Source of the DNA: Anaerolineae bacterium
GTDB lineage: Bacteria; Chloroflexota; Anaerolineae; Aggregatilineales; Phototrophicaceae
Length of the DNA: 42,233 bases
Assembly: GCA_028284565.1 (NCBI GenBank)
Contig: JANQRM010000501.1
Location: 1 to 42,233 of the forward strand
Direction: 5' to 3'
In this document: one piece after another, positions 41,161-42,233 of the stretch
Layout of the letters: the number at the start of each line of letters is the position of its first letter
Numbering within the stretch: the stretch's first letter is position 1
Notes under the pieces: generated by a model
Seen by the model: the letters and a program-made list of their open reading frames with translations, nothing else
The model's database searches: none
Told to the model about the DNA's origin: nothing
Program-made: the position numbers and the translations under genes

Positions 41161-42233
41161 ATGTCCAATCAACGTGTCTGGCTTGTGATTATTGGAATCA
41201 CCATCTTATTCGTTCTGACCATTCCCCTCAGCGTTTTATTATTTGAGGTCAATTATGATTACACCTTGATTACCGTGGCTTTCGGTGGAGCTGTGTTAGG
41301 GGTTGTTACCGGAGTATTGGGTGTCTTTGCAGTGTTGCGTCAACAGAGCTTGGTCGGAGATGCACTATCTCATGCCGCCTTACCCGGTGTTGCGATTGCC
41401 TTTCTTTTATTTGGACGTGAACTCGGTGTGTTACTGATTGGTGCGGGTGTCTTTGGCTGGTTGGCAGTGCTATTTATCAATGCTGTGACCGATACCACTC
41501 GCATCAAACAAGATGCCGCGATGGGCATGGCACTTACGGCGTTTTTTGCAGTTGGGATTGCCTTGCTGGGTTATATTCAATCGCGTCCCGATGCTAGCCA
41601 AGCCGGATTAGATAGCTTCATCTTTGGACAAGCCGCCGCTATCGTCCGCCAAGATATTATTTTGATCAGTGTTGTTGGTTTCATCGCATTTTTACTATTG
41701 GGCTTCTTCTGGAAAGACTTCAAACTGATTACTTTTAATCCTGAATTTGCTTCTGCGAATGGTTTTCCTACACGCAAACTCGATATTTTACTCTCAACCT
41801 TAGTTGTAGTCGCTGTCGTATTAGGTCTTCAACTTGCAGGTGTCATTCTTATGGTTGGCTTGTTGATTGCCCCAGCTGTTGCGGCTCGGCAATGGACGAA
41901 TCAACTCGGACAGATGGTCGTCTTATCGGGCGTATTTGGTGGGTTTTCTGGTGCAATTGGAGCGATTGTCAGTGGGATTGATCAGGGTTTACCGACAGGT
42001 CCGTTGATTATTGTTGTTGCATCCATCATCGTCTTCATCTCTATTCTCTTCGCACCAGAACGCGGAATGCTCTGGCAATGGTGGCAACAACGGCGGGACC
42101 GTCGGCGTTTCGCGGCACAGATTATCCTTAGTGATATTTATGACCATGCGCGTCAACATGATGACTTACGCTATCCTGCTCCGGTGGGGATGCTCAAGAC
42201 TCTGCGGGGTGGGGTTGCCAATATGGGGATTGA
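41161..42233 (+). CDS. Mn/Zn ABC transporter, permease (3' end outside the window)
   Basis: The frame from ATG 41161, one base after the ATPase stop, stays open to the window edge (357 codons). Residues 1-285 form about eight or nine membrane helices of the ABC-3 permease family. They include LRQQSLVGDALSHAALPGVA, the conserved cytoplasmic coupling stretch, and LLIAPAVAARQW. After the last helix the chain continues as a charged soluble region (RRDRRRFAAQIILSDIYDHA) for at least 70 residues. Longer permeases of this kind, such as Bacillus MntC and chlamydial YtgC, carry a C-terminal winged-helix-like part, and this may be the same. Confidence 0.92.
   Translation, partial: MSNQRVWLVIIGITILFVLTIPLSVLLFEVNYDYTLITVAFGGAVLGVVTGVLGVFAVLRQQSLVGDALSHAALPGVAIAFLLFGRELGVLLIGAGVFGWLAVLFINAVTDTTRIKQDAAMGMALTAFFAVGIALLGYIQSRPDASQAGLDSFIFGQAAAIVRQDIILISVVGFIAFLLLGFFWKDFKLITFNPEFASANGFPTRKLDILLSTLVVVAVVLGLQLAGVILMVGLLIAPAVAARQWTNQLGQMVVLSGVFGGFSGAIGAIVSGIDQGLPTGPLIIVVASIIVFISILFAPERGMLWQWWQQRRDRRRFAAQIILSDIYDHARQHDDLRYPAPVGMLKTLRGGVANMGI

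Noticed and set aside
1..42233. tRNA, rRNA genes, CRISPR arrays, transposases, prophage genes
   Set aside because: Looked for and not seen; no regularly spaced repeats, no integrase or transposase motifs.

Overview
The window looks like a chromosomal segment of a Chloroflexota-type bacterium (Anaerolineae-like). Base composition is intermediate. It carries many WD40/TIR, FHA and fused-domain proteins. Its peptide-export adaptor lacks the long hairpin needed to reach an outer membrane, which suits a monoderm. This assignment is inferred from gene content only; no rRNA gene is present.

Layout. 1-2274 (minus): 5' part of prfB (release factor 2), a SpoU-type RNA methyltransferase and ftsY. 2427-7394 (plus): an FHA/winged-helix regulator, an AT-rich orphan gene, a small methyltransferase and a SUV3-like helicase with extra HTH and zinc-ribbon parts. 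7397-9358 (minus): an amidohydrolase fused to a CYTH-like domain. 9457-11586 (plus): a polytopic membrane protein with a C-terminal endonuclease/exonuclease/phosphatase domain. 11576-14829 (minus): rnc, fabF, a moaD-moaE fusion and moaC. 14830-15438: a gene-poor stretch with dispersed repeats and a frameshifted small cysteine-motif gene. 15439-17422 (minus): a membrane-anchored orphan, miaA and a yraN-type gene. 17647-20364 (plus): membrane pyrophosphatase and a MaoC hydratase. 20365-22364 (minus): a histone-deacetylase-family enzyme and a tocopherol-cyclase-like protein. 22419-23369 (plus): L-lactate dehydrogenase. 23366-27749 (minus): a tightly packed block of alpha/beta hydrolase, DNA photolyase, CrtI-like oxidoreductase and an SRPBCC protein.

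The most interesting part is 27926-38634 (plus). A TIR-transmembrane-WD40 protein is followed by two tiny genes of 34 and 33 codons. Both encode a textbook double-glycine leader and the identical predicted product GPPPPGED. Each is followed by the same hairpin terminator. Next comes a four-gene operon: a short HlyD-like adaptor, a C39-peptidase ABC exporter, a second NHLM-type ABC exporter and a lipoprotein solute-binding protein. No peptide-modifying enzyme is visible. The natural reading is a dedicated system that cuts and exports a very short proline-rich peptide, possibly a signal, with the binding protein and/or the WD40 receptor as candidate sensors.

38710-42233 (plus): a small adenylate-kinase-like NTPase behind a promoter and hairpin, then a TroA/ZnuA-type Mn/Zn ABC importer. 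Its promoter carries two palindromes that look like metal-repressor operators, and its permease runs off the window.
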